64,000 nucleotides of DNA from JAPHTQ01 sp050299175 (GTDB lineage: Bacteria > Pseudomonadota > Gammaproteobacteria > Thiohalomonadales > Thiohalomonadaceae): the NCBI GenBank assembly GCA_050299175.1, contig JBNKVM010000082.1:118642-182641 (forward strand), in the 5' to 3' direction. Both the position numbers and the translations under genes were made by a program. The notes under the pieces are model-generated. The model was given only the letters and a program-made list of their open reading frames with translations. It was not told where the DNA came from and did no database searches. Positions 34,125 to 42,308 of the stretch are shown piece by piece; the first letter of the stretch is position 1, and each line of letters begins with the position of its first letter.

Positions 34125-35414
34125 ATGCTTACACAGGTTATGCAGTCCATGTCTTTTGGCTTTGAGATGAATCAGTCGTTTGCCGGTTTTGCACCGCAAA
34201 CCCCGCCGGATGGTTGTACCCAGTGCAGCATCTGTCTCACTGCCTGCCCGACCTTCGTCAAGAGCGAGGACATCGAACAGTCACCGATGGGGCGTATTCG
34301 CCTGATGCGTGCGCTGGAGAATGGCGAAAGCCAAGGACTGGCGGTGGAGAAGCTGGAGAGCTGCCTTGGCTGTTACAGCTGCGAGAGTGTCTGTCCTTCC
34401 AAGGTCGATTACGGCAACCTGCTGGATGAGTCGCTGGCGCGCCTGCGCCAGCAGCGTCCTGCGCCTGCAATCACCCGCATGATGCTGTTCCTGGCGGAAA
34501 GACGCACACTGTTGAAGACACTGGTTCGCGGCAGCTACCTCAAACAGCTTCTTGGCCTACGCAGCCTCATGGGTGGGTTTGGCCTGTATAAACTGATGGG
34601 GATGCAACGGGCCAATGCGCTAATGGGGCGTGTGAAATATCCCGGTCGGTTACGTAATCGCACCAAGCAGACACAACAGGATAAGCGCGTTGCACTGTTT
34701 ACTGGCTGCTTTAGCTCGGTAATGGAGCAGGAAGTGCAGCAGGCCACCATCGACGTCTTCAATGCACTGGGCATGGAAGTAACCCTGCCCAAAAGTCAGG
34801 GCTGTTGCGGTGCGCTGCATCGACACAGTGGCGAACTGGATAAAGCTGCCAGACTGGCGCGCAATAACATCGAAGCCTTCGCCACCGAGCAGGCCGATGC
34901 CATCGTCACTACCAGTAGCGGATGCGGTGCGGGACTTAAGGCGTATAACCAGTGGCTGGATGGTGAAGAGCTCTCCATCCCGGTCATGGATGTGAATCAC
35001 TACCTCGCCAACCTGTTGAAGCAGCGCAAGGTGCTGTTCAAACAGATGCCCGTAAGAGTCGCGCTGCATACCCCCTGCAGCCTGCGGCAAACCGAAGGGC
35101 AGGAAGCTGCAGTGGTTGAGCTACTGCGGAAGATCCCGGGACTGGAGATCGTACCGCTATCCGGTGAGCCGCGTTGCTGCGGTGCGGGCGGTAGTCAGAT
35201 GTTAAGTCAGCCGGAGATGGCCGATGCCCTGCGTGACGATATGGTCGCCGAGATTAAAGCAATGGGTGCCGATCTGGTCATCAGCTCCAATCTGGGTTGC
35301 GCCATGCACCTGGGTGAAGGGCTGGCACAGGAGGGGCTCGATATCCCGTTAAAACACCCCGTGCAGTTGATTGCCAAGGCACTGAGTGTGGAGCTTGTTT
35401 TCGTCTCAAATTGA
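34125..35414 (+). CDS. GlcF-like Fe-S protein (CCG-domain, two 4Fe-4S ferredoxin motifs)
   Basis: 429 residues. The N-terminal part has two 4Fe-4S motifs (CTQCSICLTACP and CLGCYSCESVCP), the rest two cysteine-rich CCG domains (CCGALHRHSGE near residue 228 and CCGAGGSQM near 350). This is the layout of glycolate oxidase subunit GlcF and related electron-transfer subunits of heterodisulfide-reductase-like complexes. No GlcD/GlcE partner is adjacent, so the substrate is open. The sigma-54/NifA-type promoter suggests nitrogen-regulated expression. Start is uncertain: ATG 34149 and 34167 are shorter options. Confidence 0.8.
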   Translation: MLTQVMQSMSFGFEMNQSFAGFAPQTPPDGCTQCSICLTACPTFVKSEDIEQSPMGRIRLMRALENGESQGLAVEKLESCLGCYSCESVCPSKVDYGNLLDESLARLRQQRPAPAITRMMLFLAERRTLLKTLVRGSYLKQLLGLRSLMGGFGLYKLMGMQRANALMGRVKYPGRLRNRTKQTQQDKRVALFTGCFSSVMEQEVQQATIDVFNALGMEVTLPKSQGCCGALHRHSGELDKAARLARNNIEAFATEQADAIVTTSSGCGAGLKAYNQWLDGEELSIPVMDVNHYLANLLKQRKVLFKQMPVRVALHTPCSLRQTEGQEAAVVELLRKIPGLEIVPLSGEPRCCGAGGSQMLSQPEMADALRDDMVAEIKAMGADLVISSNLGCAMHLGEGLAQEGLDIPLKHPVQLIAKALSVELVFVSN

Positions 35415-35682
35415 GTGCGCCGCCTGGTGTCTCAACCCTTTCAAATCCCCCCAGCAAATCCTTCTTCAGTAGCCGTCTAAGCATTTTCCCTAGTGTTTTC
35501 AGGATCTTTCAGGAACGGAAGTTGCTGATACCCGTAGTAACCACGTTTACGCGCCAATTCCAGAGTGATTTCGTCGGATTTGACACAGGAATAGCCGACA
35601 AAGGTTAGATTTCCGACAAATTCACTCAAGCATAAGGCGGCGTGGCAGAAGTGAAATCCACACGACTACGAGGAGAAAGATT

Positions 35683-35877
35683 ATGGCTGAATTCTACGTT
35701 GAAAAGAGTGCAAACGAAGCGGGCGATCATCTGGTGCATTCATCGAAGTGCAGCTCACTGCCTGCGGTAGAAGCGATGCATTACCTAGGGGCATATAGCA
35801 GTGTGACTGCGCCGGTTAACATCAGTCTGGACCGCTATGTGAAAGTGGCTACCTGCCCGGATTGTCTGCCAGCGTAA
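35683..35877 (+). CDS. small conserved-looking protein, unknown (64 aa)
   Basis: A strong GAGGAG site precedes ATG. Product MAEFYVEKSANEAGDHLVHSS... has three cysteines in SKCSSLP and ATCPDCLP, the last forming a CxxC that could bind metal. Soluble, beta-rich. Family not identified. The 268 bp before it contain no other gene and no clear promoter, so it may be read from the Fe-S gene's sigma-54 promoter. Confidence 0.65.
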   Translation: MAEFYVEKSANEAGDHLVHSSKCSSLPAVEAMHYLGAYSSVTAPVNISLDRYVKVATCPDCLPA

Positions 35878-35886
35878 GAATGAAAG

Positions 35887-35937
35887 AGGGTCAAAGGGCA
35901 ACACGCTCTAGCAATAGAGTGGTTGCTCTCTGACCCT
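35887..35937. terminator. long imperfect hairpin after the 64-aa gene
   Basis: AGGGTCA / TGACCCT outer stem with an inner CTCT...AGAG helix. There is no T-tract on the plus strand, so terminator activity is uncertain. It could alternatively be a decayed cassette recombination site. Confidence 0.35.
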
Positions 35938-35950
35938 AATGGTTAGTCTG

Positions 35951-36670
35951 TTAGTAAATCCCTGGTACTAATCGATAACGCACACGCTGTGAATAATCTC
36001 GATAGCCCGGTAACTCTTCCTGCAAAGTCCGGTCTTCGAGTGACGTTCTAATCACTGCGATAATTAATGCGACAATCGTAGGAATCAGCGTCCACACTGA
36101 GCTTAGCGCGAGAACGATACCGAACAGTGCCAGCATATTTCCGGCATAACCCGGATGTCGCACAAAGCGGTACGGGCCACTATCACACACCGCATGACCA
36201 CGTTCCGTTTGAATGCGTACCATACTGGAGAAGAAACGATTCTCTGCCACCGCCCATGATGCGAAAGCATATCCCAGAGCAATCAAAACGAATCCGGTCA
36301 TGCTAAGCCATAGTGGAAATTCGGCAGTCCAGTTAAAGCGATGATCCAGCCCCGCCACAATGACCATAGGAAAGCTGATACTCACTGCCATCAGTGGCGC
36401 AAGTACCTTATCCCAGGCTTTGGCACTCTGGATACTCTCTATATTCTGTCTTTCGGCCGTTAGCCCAGGATGTCGCTGTTCTGCCCACATGCGACCACCA
36501 ATGCCAGCAGTCATGATCAGCAAGGTATATACCCATGCCTGCCACCAGGCAGTATCACCAGCGCAGATAAATAGAATCAGGGGAATAAAGAGGTAAGCGA
36601 TAAACAAGCGAATCCACTGGCGAGTGGATACAGTTTGTACTATTTCCTCATTAACGGGCTTTTCTGGCAT
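35951..36670 (-). CDS. isoprenylcysteine carboxyl methyltransferase-family membrane protein
   Basis: About 239 residues, six TM helices. The C-terminal half carries VCDSGPYRFVRHPGYAGNMLALFG and EDRTLQEELPGYRDYSQRVRYRLVPGIY, the SAM-binding ICMT/NnrU-like signature. ATG 36670 is chosen over the TTG at 36679. It begins only 35 bp after the 3' core of the attC site and reads in the cassette direction, so it may be the second integron cassette or the first chromosomal gene; no convincing attC follows it. Confidence 0.8.
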   Translation of the reverse strand: MPEKPVNEEIVQTVSTRQWIRLFIAYLFIPLILFICAGDTAWWQAWVYTLLIMTAGIGGRMWAEQRHPGLTAERQNIESIQSAKAWDKVLAPLMAVSISFPMVIVAGLDHRFNWTAEFPLWLSMTGFVLIALGYAFASWAVAENRFFSSMVRIQTERGHAVCDSGPYRFVRHPGYAGNMLALFGIVLALSSVWTLIPTIVALIIAVIRTSLEDRTLQEELPGYRDYSQRVRYRLVPGIY

Positions 36671-36704
36671 AGCTTCCAAAAAAATGTGCAGGATTTAGTG
36701 TGTT

Positions 36705-36791
36705 GTATAACGCGTTGTTAAGGGGCGCTGCGCCGCATTGCGGCGAAGCGTCCCAGTGAGCGGAGCGAACGACTTAAACAAATAGTTAGAT
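36705..36791 (-). other. attC recombination site (integron)
   Basis: 87 bp. One end is GTTAGAT, a perfect GTTRRRY core; the other is GTATAAC, one base off RYYYAAC. Inside are L-box partners TTGTTAAG and CTTAAACAA, complementary except for one extra base, the extrahelical base that sets attC strand choice. The centre is a GCCGC/GCGGC hairpin arm. This matches the folded single-strand attC structure. It starts four bases after the cassette gene stop. Confidence 0.85.
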
Positions 36792-36794
36792 TTT

Positions 36795-37364
36795 CTACTT
36801 CGTGAAGTCATCAATTGGAGTCCTTGGTGATTCTGGCAACAAGCTTCTTTTAGTTGACTTCCTCGAATCAAACTCATGTAGCTGAATTTTCCAGTCATTG
36901 CTTTGCTTTTTGTATTCAACCGTCACTTTAATTGGTTCATACCTTTTTAAGCGATCATACTTGAATGCATTTATAGCAATAAGCTCAAGGTTAGCTCGCG
37001 TGTTAGATACGCATCGAACATTATATGAATACACAACCCTGACGGAGTTACCTATCAACAATGATGACGTGTATTCGTTTATTTTTCTTATAAAATCCGA
37101 ATTTGTTGTTGCTTCTCTAATTTCCCTTATGGATGAATCGTTATATTCATCAGTGAAATAACCATACAGCCTTGAGTACGATAGGTTTTGCTTGTTTAGT
37201 TCAGATATATAATTCTTATACATTCGATATAGATGCTCTTTACTGACAGAGCACTTGTATCCAATATTTCCTGCATCAGCTCCACCACCTACATGATTGG
37301 GGCTCGCGCCAGAGAAGCAGCAGCTTGGTACCAGCATTATTAAAAGTAAATATAACCGTTCCAT
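36795..37364 (-). CDS. integron cassette gene: secreted/lipoprotein of unknown function
   Basis: 189 residues from ATG 37364. N-terminal signal sequence MERLYLLLIMLVPSCCFSGAS with a lipobox-like VPSC, then a mature region with paired Cys (YKCSVS, VRCVSN) and many Tyr/Asn/Ser. No known family. The coding sequence is visibly AT-rich and uses codons unlike its neighbours, as is usual for cassette genes. Bounded by an attI-like core (GTTAGAT at 37379-37385) upstream and attC downstream, so its limits are those of a single cassette. A longer in-frame extension to 37493 runs through attI and is not real. Confidence 0.7.
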   Translation of the reverse strand: MERLYLLLIMLVPSCCFSGASPNHVGGGADAGNIGYKCSVSKEHLYRMYKNYISELNKQNLSYSRLYGYFTDEYNDSSIREIREATTNSDFIRKINEYTSSLLIGNSVRVVYSYNVRCVSNTRANLELIAINAFKYDRLKRYEPIKVTVEYKKQSNDWKIQLHEFDSRKSTKRSLLPESPRTPIDDFTK

Positions 37365-37378
37365 TGAGTTGCCATTAA

Positions 37379-37433
37379 ATCTAACTATAATTCCACGTCG
37401 GAATTGACGTGTTGTAATACGTCGATATTGACG
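37379..37433 (-). other. putative attI site
   Basis: Core GTTAGAT on the minus strand (37385-37379) is followed, toward intI, by two 15-bp direct repeats, ACGTCGGAATTGACG (37395-37409) and ACGTCGATATTGACG (37419-37433), 24 bp apart. attI sites carry such integrase-binding direct repeats. Confidence 0.65.
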
Positions 37434-37521
37434 GGTAAAATTCCATTGTTTGTGTAAGTGATTGATCCGTAAAGATCGAGTATTTGTAAACACGTCGGTA
37501 ATTTATGGAGGAAACACGGCT

Positions 37522-38490
37522 ATGGAACAGCCCACCAAACCCCGTCTTCTTGATCTGGTTCGTAACCGTTGCCGGGTTAAGCATTACAGCATTCGTACCG
37601 AAAAGCGTTACCTTGACTGGATTCGCAGGTTTATCCGTTTTCACGGTATGCGACATCCTAATGAAATGGGTGCGCAGGAGGTCGAAGCGTTTCTGACGCA
37701 CCTCGCCGTTAAAGGTAATGTTGCGCCGTCTACGCAAAATCAGGCGCTGGCGGCAATTCTCTTCCTCTACAAAGAAGTTTTGTCTATCGAGCTTCCTTGG
37801 CTGGATGGTGTAACACGTGCCAAAAAGCCTCCGCGATTGCCAGTTGTGCTGACTGAGGGAGAAGTCAAAGCCGTTTTGGCGCAACTCGATGGCGTCCATA
37901 ATCTCATTGCTTCGTTGTTGTACGGTGCAGGGTTGAGATTGATGGAGGCGATGCGCCTGCGAATTAAGGACGTTGATTTTGAACGGTGTGAAATTACCGT
38001 GCGCGACGGCAAGGGAGGCAAGGATAGGCGGACGATGTTGCCTCGCTCTCTGTTGGAGCCTTTGAGTAGCCAGCTTGAGAGGGTGCGCATCATCCATGGC
38101 CAGGATATCCAAAATGGTGTCGGTCCAGTGTATCTACCCTATGCTCTGGAGCGCAAGTATCCCAATGCGGGGCGTGAATTGGGTTGGCAGTACATGTTTC
38201 CCGCGGCTGAGCCAGCTATTGATCCGCGTAGCGGGATTCTGCGTAGACACCACCTGGGGGAGCAGGCATTCCAACGTGCAATTAAAGGTGCTGTGCGGCG
38301 TGCAGGAATTAACAAGCCTGCTACCAGCCATACATTGTGTCACTCCTTTGCAACACATTTGCTTGAGAATGGTTACGACATCCGTACGGTGCAGGAGTTA
38401 CTAGGTCACAAGGACGTTAAGACCACGCAAATCTACACCCATGTATTGAATCGCGGTGGTAATGCGGTGCGCAGTCCGCTGGATGTTTGA
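37522..38490 (+). CDS. intI: integron integrase IntI, catalytic Arg replaced by Cys
   Basis: 322 residues, start ATG 37522 with GGAGG ten bases upstream. A tyrosine recombinase with N-terminal SAM-like domain (YSIRTEKRYLDWIRRFIRFHG) and the IntI-specific insertion RRHHLGEQAFQRAIKGAVRRAGI before the box II region, which separates IntI from XerC/D. The active site needs Arg-His-Arg-Tyr; the box II motif HxLRH reads HTLCHSFATHLL here, with Cys273 (TGT, one C-to-T step from CGT). GAGLRLMEAMRL and LLGHKDVKTTQIYTHV are intact. It is probably inactive. Divergent from the cassette, as in normal integrons, and abutting the dctM stop with no gap. Confidence 0.92.
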   Translation: MEQPTKPRLLDLVRNRCRVKHYSIRTEKRYLDWIRRFIRFHGMRHPNEMGAQEVEAFLTHLAVKGNVAPSTQNQALAAILFLYKEVLSIELPWLDGVTRAKKPPRLPVVLTEGEVKAVLAQLDGVHNLIASLLYGAGLRLMEAMRLRIKDVDFERCEITVRDGKGGKDRRTMLPRSLLEPLSSQLERVRIIHGQDIQNGVGPVYLPYALERKYPNAGRELGWQYMFPAAEPAIDPRSGILRRHHLGEQAFQRAIKGAVRRAGINKPATSHTLCHSFATHLLENGYDIRTVQELLGHKDVKTTQIYTHVLNRGGNAVRSPLDV

Positions 38491-39885
38491 TTATTCCCCG
38501 TACACCACACTCGGTAACCACGTCGCCAGTTCCGGCCACAGTGCCAGTGCGCCAAGTGCGATCAACTGAATAATGATAAAGGGAACCACGCCTTTGTAGA
38601 TCTGCAGCGTGGTTACTTCCGGCGGTGCCACGCCACGTAGATAGAACAACGCAAAACCGAACGGCGGGGTGAGGAAGGAGGTTTGCAGGTTGATGGCGAT
38701 CATGACGCCGAGCCATACGGGGCTAATATCCATCTGCAACAAAATCGGTGCAACGATGGGGACCACCACAAAAGTGATCTCGATGAAGTCGAGTATAAAA
38801 CCGAGCAGGAACATCACCAGCATTACCACCAGCATCGCGCCGAATACACCGCCCGGCAGATCGGTGAGCAGTTCCTTCACCATGTCGTCGCCGCCGAAAC
38901 CGCGGAACACCAGCGAAAACAGCGACGCGCCGATAAAGATCAAAAACACCATCGCGGTGATCTGTGTGGTGGAGCGCATTACTTCGTTAAGCGTTTCTTT
39001 GTTGAACTGCTTTTGCGAGATCGCCAACAGGATCGCACCGATGGCGCCGACCGAAGCCGCTTCGGTCGGTGTCGCCATACCGGCGAGGATCGAGCCGAGT
39101 ACCGCGAGGATTAGTGCCAGCGGCGGCAGCAATACTTTGACTGCACGAGCCATCAGTTCGCGGTTGTAGGCGCCGCGCTCTTCGACCGGTGGCACCGGGC
39201 AGGCTTCTGGTTTCAGCCAGGCAACAAACAATAGATAGATGATGTAGAAGACCACCAGCATCAGGCCGGGGATGAGTGCGCCCGCGAAAAGGTCACCGAC
39301 GGAGACGGTCTCCGGAGACCAGATCCCCATGTCGAGTTGAGCCTGTTGATAGGCGGAGGCGAGTACGTCACCGAGCAGGATCAAAATAATCGACGGCGGA
39401 ATGATCTGCCCAAGGGTGCCGGAGGCGCAGATGGTGCCGCAGGCGAGTGATGGGCTGTAGCAGCGTTTGATCATGGTGGGCAGGGAGAGCAGGCCCATGG
39501 TGACCACGGTGGCGCCAACGATGCCGGTGCTGGCGGCGAGCAGCATGCCGACCAGGGTGACGGAGATCCCGAGCCCGCCGCGCAGCGGACCGAACAGTGC
39601 GGCCATGGTGTCGAGCAGTTGCTCCGCCACCTTCGAGCGTTCCAGCATCACCCCCATGAAAACGAACAGCGGCACGGCGATCAGGGTTTCGTTGGTCATG
39701 ATGCCGTAGAGGCGGTTGGGCAGTGCCTCGAGGAAGGCGCCGTCGAATAGACCAAATTGTGAACCGAGGGCGGCGAAGGCCAGCGCAGTACCGCCCAATG
39801 TAAAGGCGACCGGGAAGCCGAGCAGCAGCACACCACAGATGGTGAGGAACATGAGGATGGCCATGATTTCGGGACTCATACTCAA
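38491..39885 (-). CDS. dctM: TRAP transporter large permease (DctM-like)
   Basis: 464 residues and about twelve TM helices. Family motifs: FPVAFTLGGTALAFAALG at the start, VPLFVFMGVMLERSKVAEQLLD, GTLGQIIPPSIILILLGD and the C-terminal QTSFLTPPFGFALFYLRGV. With the small subunit it imports organic acids (dicarboxylates or related) using Na gradient. The periplasmic DctP binding protein is not in the window. The TGA of dctM abuts the integron integrase end; its start overlaps dctQ by four bases (ATGA). Confidence 0.93.
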   Translation of the reverse strand: MSMSPEIMAILMFLTICGVLLLGFPVAFTLGGTALAFAALGSQFGLFDGAFLEALPNRLYGIMTNETLIAVPLFVFMGVMLERSKVAEQLLDTMAALFGPLRGGLGISVTLVGMLLAASTGIVGATVVTMGLLSLPTMIKRCYSPSLACGTICASGTLGQIIPPSIILILLGDVLASAYQQAQLDMGIWSPETVSVGDLFAGALIPGLMLVVFYIIYLLFVAWLKPEACPVPPVEERGAYNRELMARAVKVLLPPLALILAVLGSILAGMATPTEAASVGAIGAILLAISQKQFNKETLNEVMRSTTQITAMVFLIFIGASLFSLVFRGFGGDDMVKELLTDLPGGVFGAMLVVMLVMFLLGFILDFIEITFVVVPIVAPILLQMDISPVWLGVMIAINLQTSFLTPPFGFALFYLRGVAPPEVTTLQIYKGVVPFIIIQLIALGALALWPELATWLPSVVYGE

Positions 39886-40427
39886 ACCTCGGTGGAAGCG
39901 TCGTGGGCCGGGGCATCTTCTTCATGCCCAAGCAGTACCAGTAACGAACGCAGTCCCAGTGAGAGCCCCTGTAGCAACATCAGGATCGCCATCAGAGGAA
40001 TGGCTGTTTTCAGCAAATAGACGCCGGGCAGGCCGCCGGTTTCGCGGGAGCCTTCGTGCAGTTCCCAGGAGCTGGCAACGTATTCCCAGCTTACCCAGGC
40101 GATGAATACGGTGACCGGGACGAGCAACAATAGGGTGCCGAGCAGGTCGATCCAGGCGCGACCGCGGGGCCCGAACTTTTGATAGAAGATATCGACGCGG
40201 ACGTGACCGTCGTGGCGCAGGGTATAGGCGGCGCCGAGCATGAACACCAGCGCATGCATGTAGGTGATCGACTCCTGCATCGCGATCCAGCCGACGTTGA
40301 ACAGGTAGCGCAGCACCACCACGGCGAAGGTGACCAGCACCATGCCGAGAGTTAGCCAGGCGATGCCGCGGCCGGTCCATTCGCTGAGTTGATCGAGGCG
40401 CCGGGCAAGGCGGGCCAGTCTATTCAC
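39882..40427 (-). CDS. dctQ: TRAP transporter small permease (DctQ-like)
   Basis: 181 residues with four TM helices and the DctQ motif VLRYLFNVGWIAMQESITYMHALVFMLGAAYTLRHDGHVRVD. GTG start at 40427. It pairs with the downstream large permease. A TTGAC-N4-GTCAA palindrome lies 89 bp upstream and may regulate it. Confidence 0.9.
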   Translation of the reverse strand: MNRLARLARRLDQLSEWTGRGIAWLTLGMVLVTFAVVVLRYLFNVGWIAMQESITYMHALVFMLGAAYTLRHDGHVRVDIFYQKFGPRGRAWIDLLGTLLLLVPVTVFIAWVSWEYVASSWELHEGSRETGGLPGVYLLKTAIPLMAILMLLQGLSLGLRSLLVLLGHEEDAPAHDASTEV

Positions 40428-40515
40428 GTTATTGGTATCGTTTGTGGGTGACAGTGGGGACCTATTCTAGGAAGGGTGGAGAGAGGGGGCAAGCCGCGAT
40501 AAGTCCGTGAAACTG

Positions 40516-40529
40516 TTGACAAGTGTCAA
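40516..40529. promoter_or_regulatory. FNR/NnrR-family-like palindrome TTGAC-N4-GTCAA
   Basis: A perfect palindrome, similar to sites of the FNR/DNR/NnrR family (TTGAT-N4-ATCAA and variants), 89 bp upstream of dctQ. Regulator identity is not known. Confidence 0.45.
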
Positions 40530-40733
40530 TCGGCAGCGGTTTTCGTCGTCTCTTATGCACAGTGGCGGTGCACGATCCTGAGTAGAGTGTCAAGTGTGGA
40601 AGCGCTCACATAACGAAGTGCATTAGCAATATCTTATATCTATGTTTTTAAAAGCAATTTTGCTATTGGACAGAAGATGACCAATTTATGACTTTCGCTG
40701 CTGCTATGCGGACTTGGCGACCTTAACCGCAAA

Positions 40734-40768
40734 CCATCCACAAAGTTATCCACAGGAATTGTGGATAA
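40734..40768. promoter_or_regulatory. DnaA-box cluster
   Basis: Perfect DnaA boxes TTATCCACA (40746-40754) and, on the other strand, TGTGGATAA (40760-40768), plus a weaker CCATCCACA (40734). They form a 9-bp inverted pair with 5 bp between. An AT-rich stretch precedes them (about 40620-40670). The 434-bp gap (40428-40861) contains no gene otherwise. Confidence 0.6.
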
Positions 40769-40861
40769 CAATCAATTTCCATATCAGACAAGGGGTTATA
40801 TAAGTCGGCGCTGAAATGACGCCGATTTTGCCGTGCGATGGGGAGCGAAAAAGGGTGCGGA

Positions 40862-41800
40862 TTAGAGCGGCGGCAGCGGCTGGCTTTTCCGTGCCAGCAG
40901 GATATTGCGGAAGACCTTGGGGTCCTTGGTGTGGGTCAGCTCGCCCTCACGGGGGAAGTGCAGGTCGTAGAGACGCGAGAGCCAGAAGCGCAGTGCGCCT
41001 GCACGCAACATCACCGGCCAGGCCTCGATCTCTTCGGTGTTGAAGGGGCGGACCTGTTTGTAGGCGTCGAGCATGGCCTGGGATTTTTCCATGTCGAGGC
41101 TGCCATCGTCGGTGCTGCACCAGTCGTTGATAGTGACGGCGACGTCGTAGAGCAGCACGTCGTTACAGGCGTAGTAGAAATCGATAATGCCGGTGAGGCT
41201 GTCGCCCTCGAACAGCGCGTTGTCGCGGAACAGGTCGGCATGTATCACGCCACGCGGCAGGCTGTCGAAACGGTGCTGGCGCTGGAAGTTCAGCTCTTCG
41301 TCGAGCAGGGCCTGTTCATCGGCAGAGAGTTTTTCGAATACCGCATCACGGGTGGTGTGCCACCAGTGGGGGCCACGGTCATTACCGCGCTCACCTTCAA
41401 AGGATTGTCCCGCCACATGCAGCTTGCCGAGGTTTTTACCCAGTGCCGCGCACTGCGCCACGTTCGGCTGTTTCACATCGCCGCCGGTCAGGCGCATCAC
41501 CAGTGCTGCCGGTTTACCGTTAAGCACGCGCAGATAGTGGCCGTCGTTGTCGGCGATGGGATGGGCGCTGGGGATATCGTGTTCGGCGAGGAAGGCCATC
41601 AGGTCGAGGAAGTAACCCAGTTCCTCGGTGGTGTGCTGTTCAAACAGGGTGAGGACCAGCTTCTTTTCGCTGGTGGTCACGAAGTAGTTGGTGTTCTCGA
41701 TGCCAGCGCTGATGCCCTGGTAGTCGATGAGATCGCCGAGGGGATAGTTTCGGAGGAAGGCCTCCAGTTCATCCTGCTCGACTACTGTGTAAACAGACAT
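40862..41800 (-). CDS. thrB: homoserine kinase, APH-fold type
   Basis: 312 residues. It phosphorylates homoserine in threonine synthesis. The fold is the aminoglycoside phosphotransferase type used by Pseudomonas-like ThrB: N-terminal YQGISAGIENTNYFVTTSEKKLVLTL, catalytic RGVIHADLFRDNALF, and the metal loop GIIDFYYACND. The HAD-like HxDxxxDN triad is intact. The neighbouring genes (LOG, DUF2782, polA) resemble the thrB region of Pseudomonas. Monocistronic appearance with a weak hairpin downstream near 40805-40825. Confidence 0.92.
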   Translation of the reverse strand: MSVYTVVEQDELEAFLRNYPLGDLIDYQGISAGIENTNYFVTTSEKKLVLTLFEQHTTEELGYFLDLMAFLAEHDIPSAHPIADNDGHYLRVLNGKPAALVMRLTGGDVKQPNVAQCAALGKNLGKLHVAGQSFEGERGNDRGPHWWHTTRDAVFEKLSADEQALLDEELNFQRQHRFDSLPRGVIHADLFRDNALFEGDSLTGIIDFYYACNDVLLYDVAVTINDWCSTDDGSLDMEKSQAMLDAYKQVRPFNTEEIEAWPVMLRAGALRFWLSRLYDLHFPREGELTHTKDPKVFRNILLARKSQPLPPL

Positions 41801-41862
41801 AAAAGGTTTCGGTTGTTTGCCGCGGGTGCGATCTTAGCCGTCTGCGCGGAGGAAAGACAGTA

Positions 41863-42003
41863 GGGCACCTCTAAAAAACCACTCAAGCCGCGATTGCTGT
41901 GTTGAAAAGCGCCTCAAAATGCTCATTTACTCTGTGTAAACTCCGCTTCTTCGCCGCTTTTCGCCTTGCACTCATCAACTTGATTGAATTTTTAGAGGCA
42001 CCC
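41863..42003. repeat. palindromic intergenic repeat, copy 1 (141 bp)
   Basis: Near-terminal inverted arms GGGCACCTCTAAAAA (41863-41877) and its complement (41989-42003) differ at two bases. Between them are nested inverted segments, e.g. AAAAGCG/CGCTTTT and TTTAC-TCTGT-GTAAA. No ORF. It lies between thrB and DUF2782 and fits a MITE-like or REP-type element. Confidence 0.7.
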
Positions 42004-42008
42004 AGGCT

Positions 42009-42299
42009 TTACCAGGTGAAGATACGCCACTGAACAACCGGCGGATTCTCCAAATCGTTACGTCGAGTCTCCAGGCTGCCGTCGCCATCCATATCCATCA
42101 GGTAGTAGGGCAGACCTTTGCTGGGGATGATCTTGACCATATAGAGCTGGCCGCCGACCCGGTACTCCTCGATGGTCTCCTTGCCACGGTGGACGATGGT
42201 GACCTCCGGTTGCAGTTCCTGATCGCTGGTGGTGACCTCTTCTGCGTGAAGGGGCGCGAACATCAGCAGCGTGGCGGTAAGTGTTAACAGTTGACGCAT
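42009..42299 (-). CDS. DUF2782 family periplasmic protein
   Basis: 96 residues with a signal peptide (residues 1-19, ending LHA) and the DUF2782 core VTIVHRGKETIEEYRVGGQLYMVKIIPSKGLPYYLMDMDGDG. Commonly sits between thrB and polA in gammaproteobacteria. Function unknown. Ten bases after the LOG-type gene, so probably one operon. Confidence 0.85.
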   Translation of the reverse strand: MRQLLTLTATLLMFAPLHAEEVTTSDQELQPEVTIVHRGKETIEEYRVGGQLYMVKIIPSKGLPYYLMDMDGDGSLETRRNDLENPPVVQWRIFTW

Positions 42300-42308
42300 G
42301 GTTTCTCC

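Noticed and set aside
35887..35937. A second attC after the ICMT-like gene
   Set aside because: The hairpin lacks proper GTTRRRY/RYYYAAC cores and L-box pairing; kept only as a hairpin.
37462..37521. IntI starting at 37462
   Set aside because: The upstream extension lies across the attI-side region, has no family match, and the ribosome site supports 37522.
40428..40861. Calling this gap the chromosomal origin outright
   Set aside because: DnaA boxes alone are not decisive and dnaA/dnaN/gidA are not in the window; retained as a finding only.
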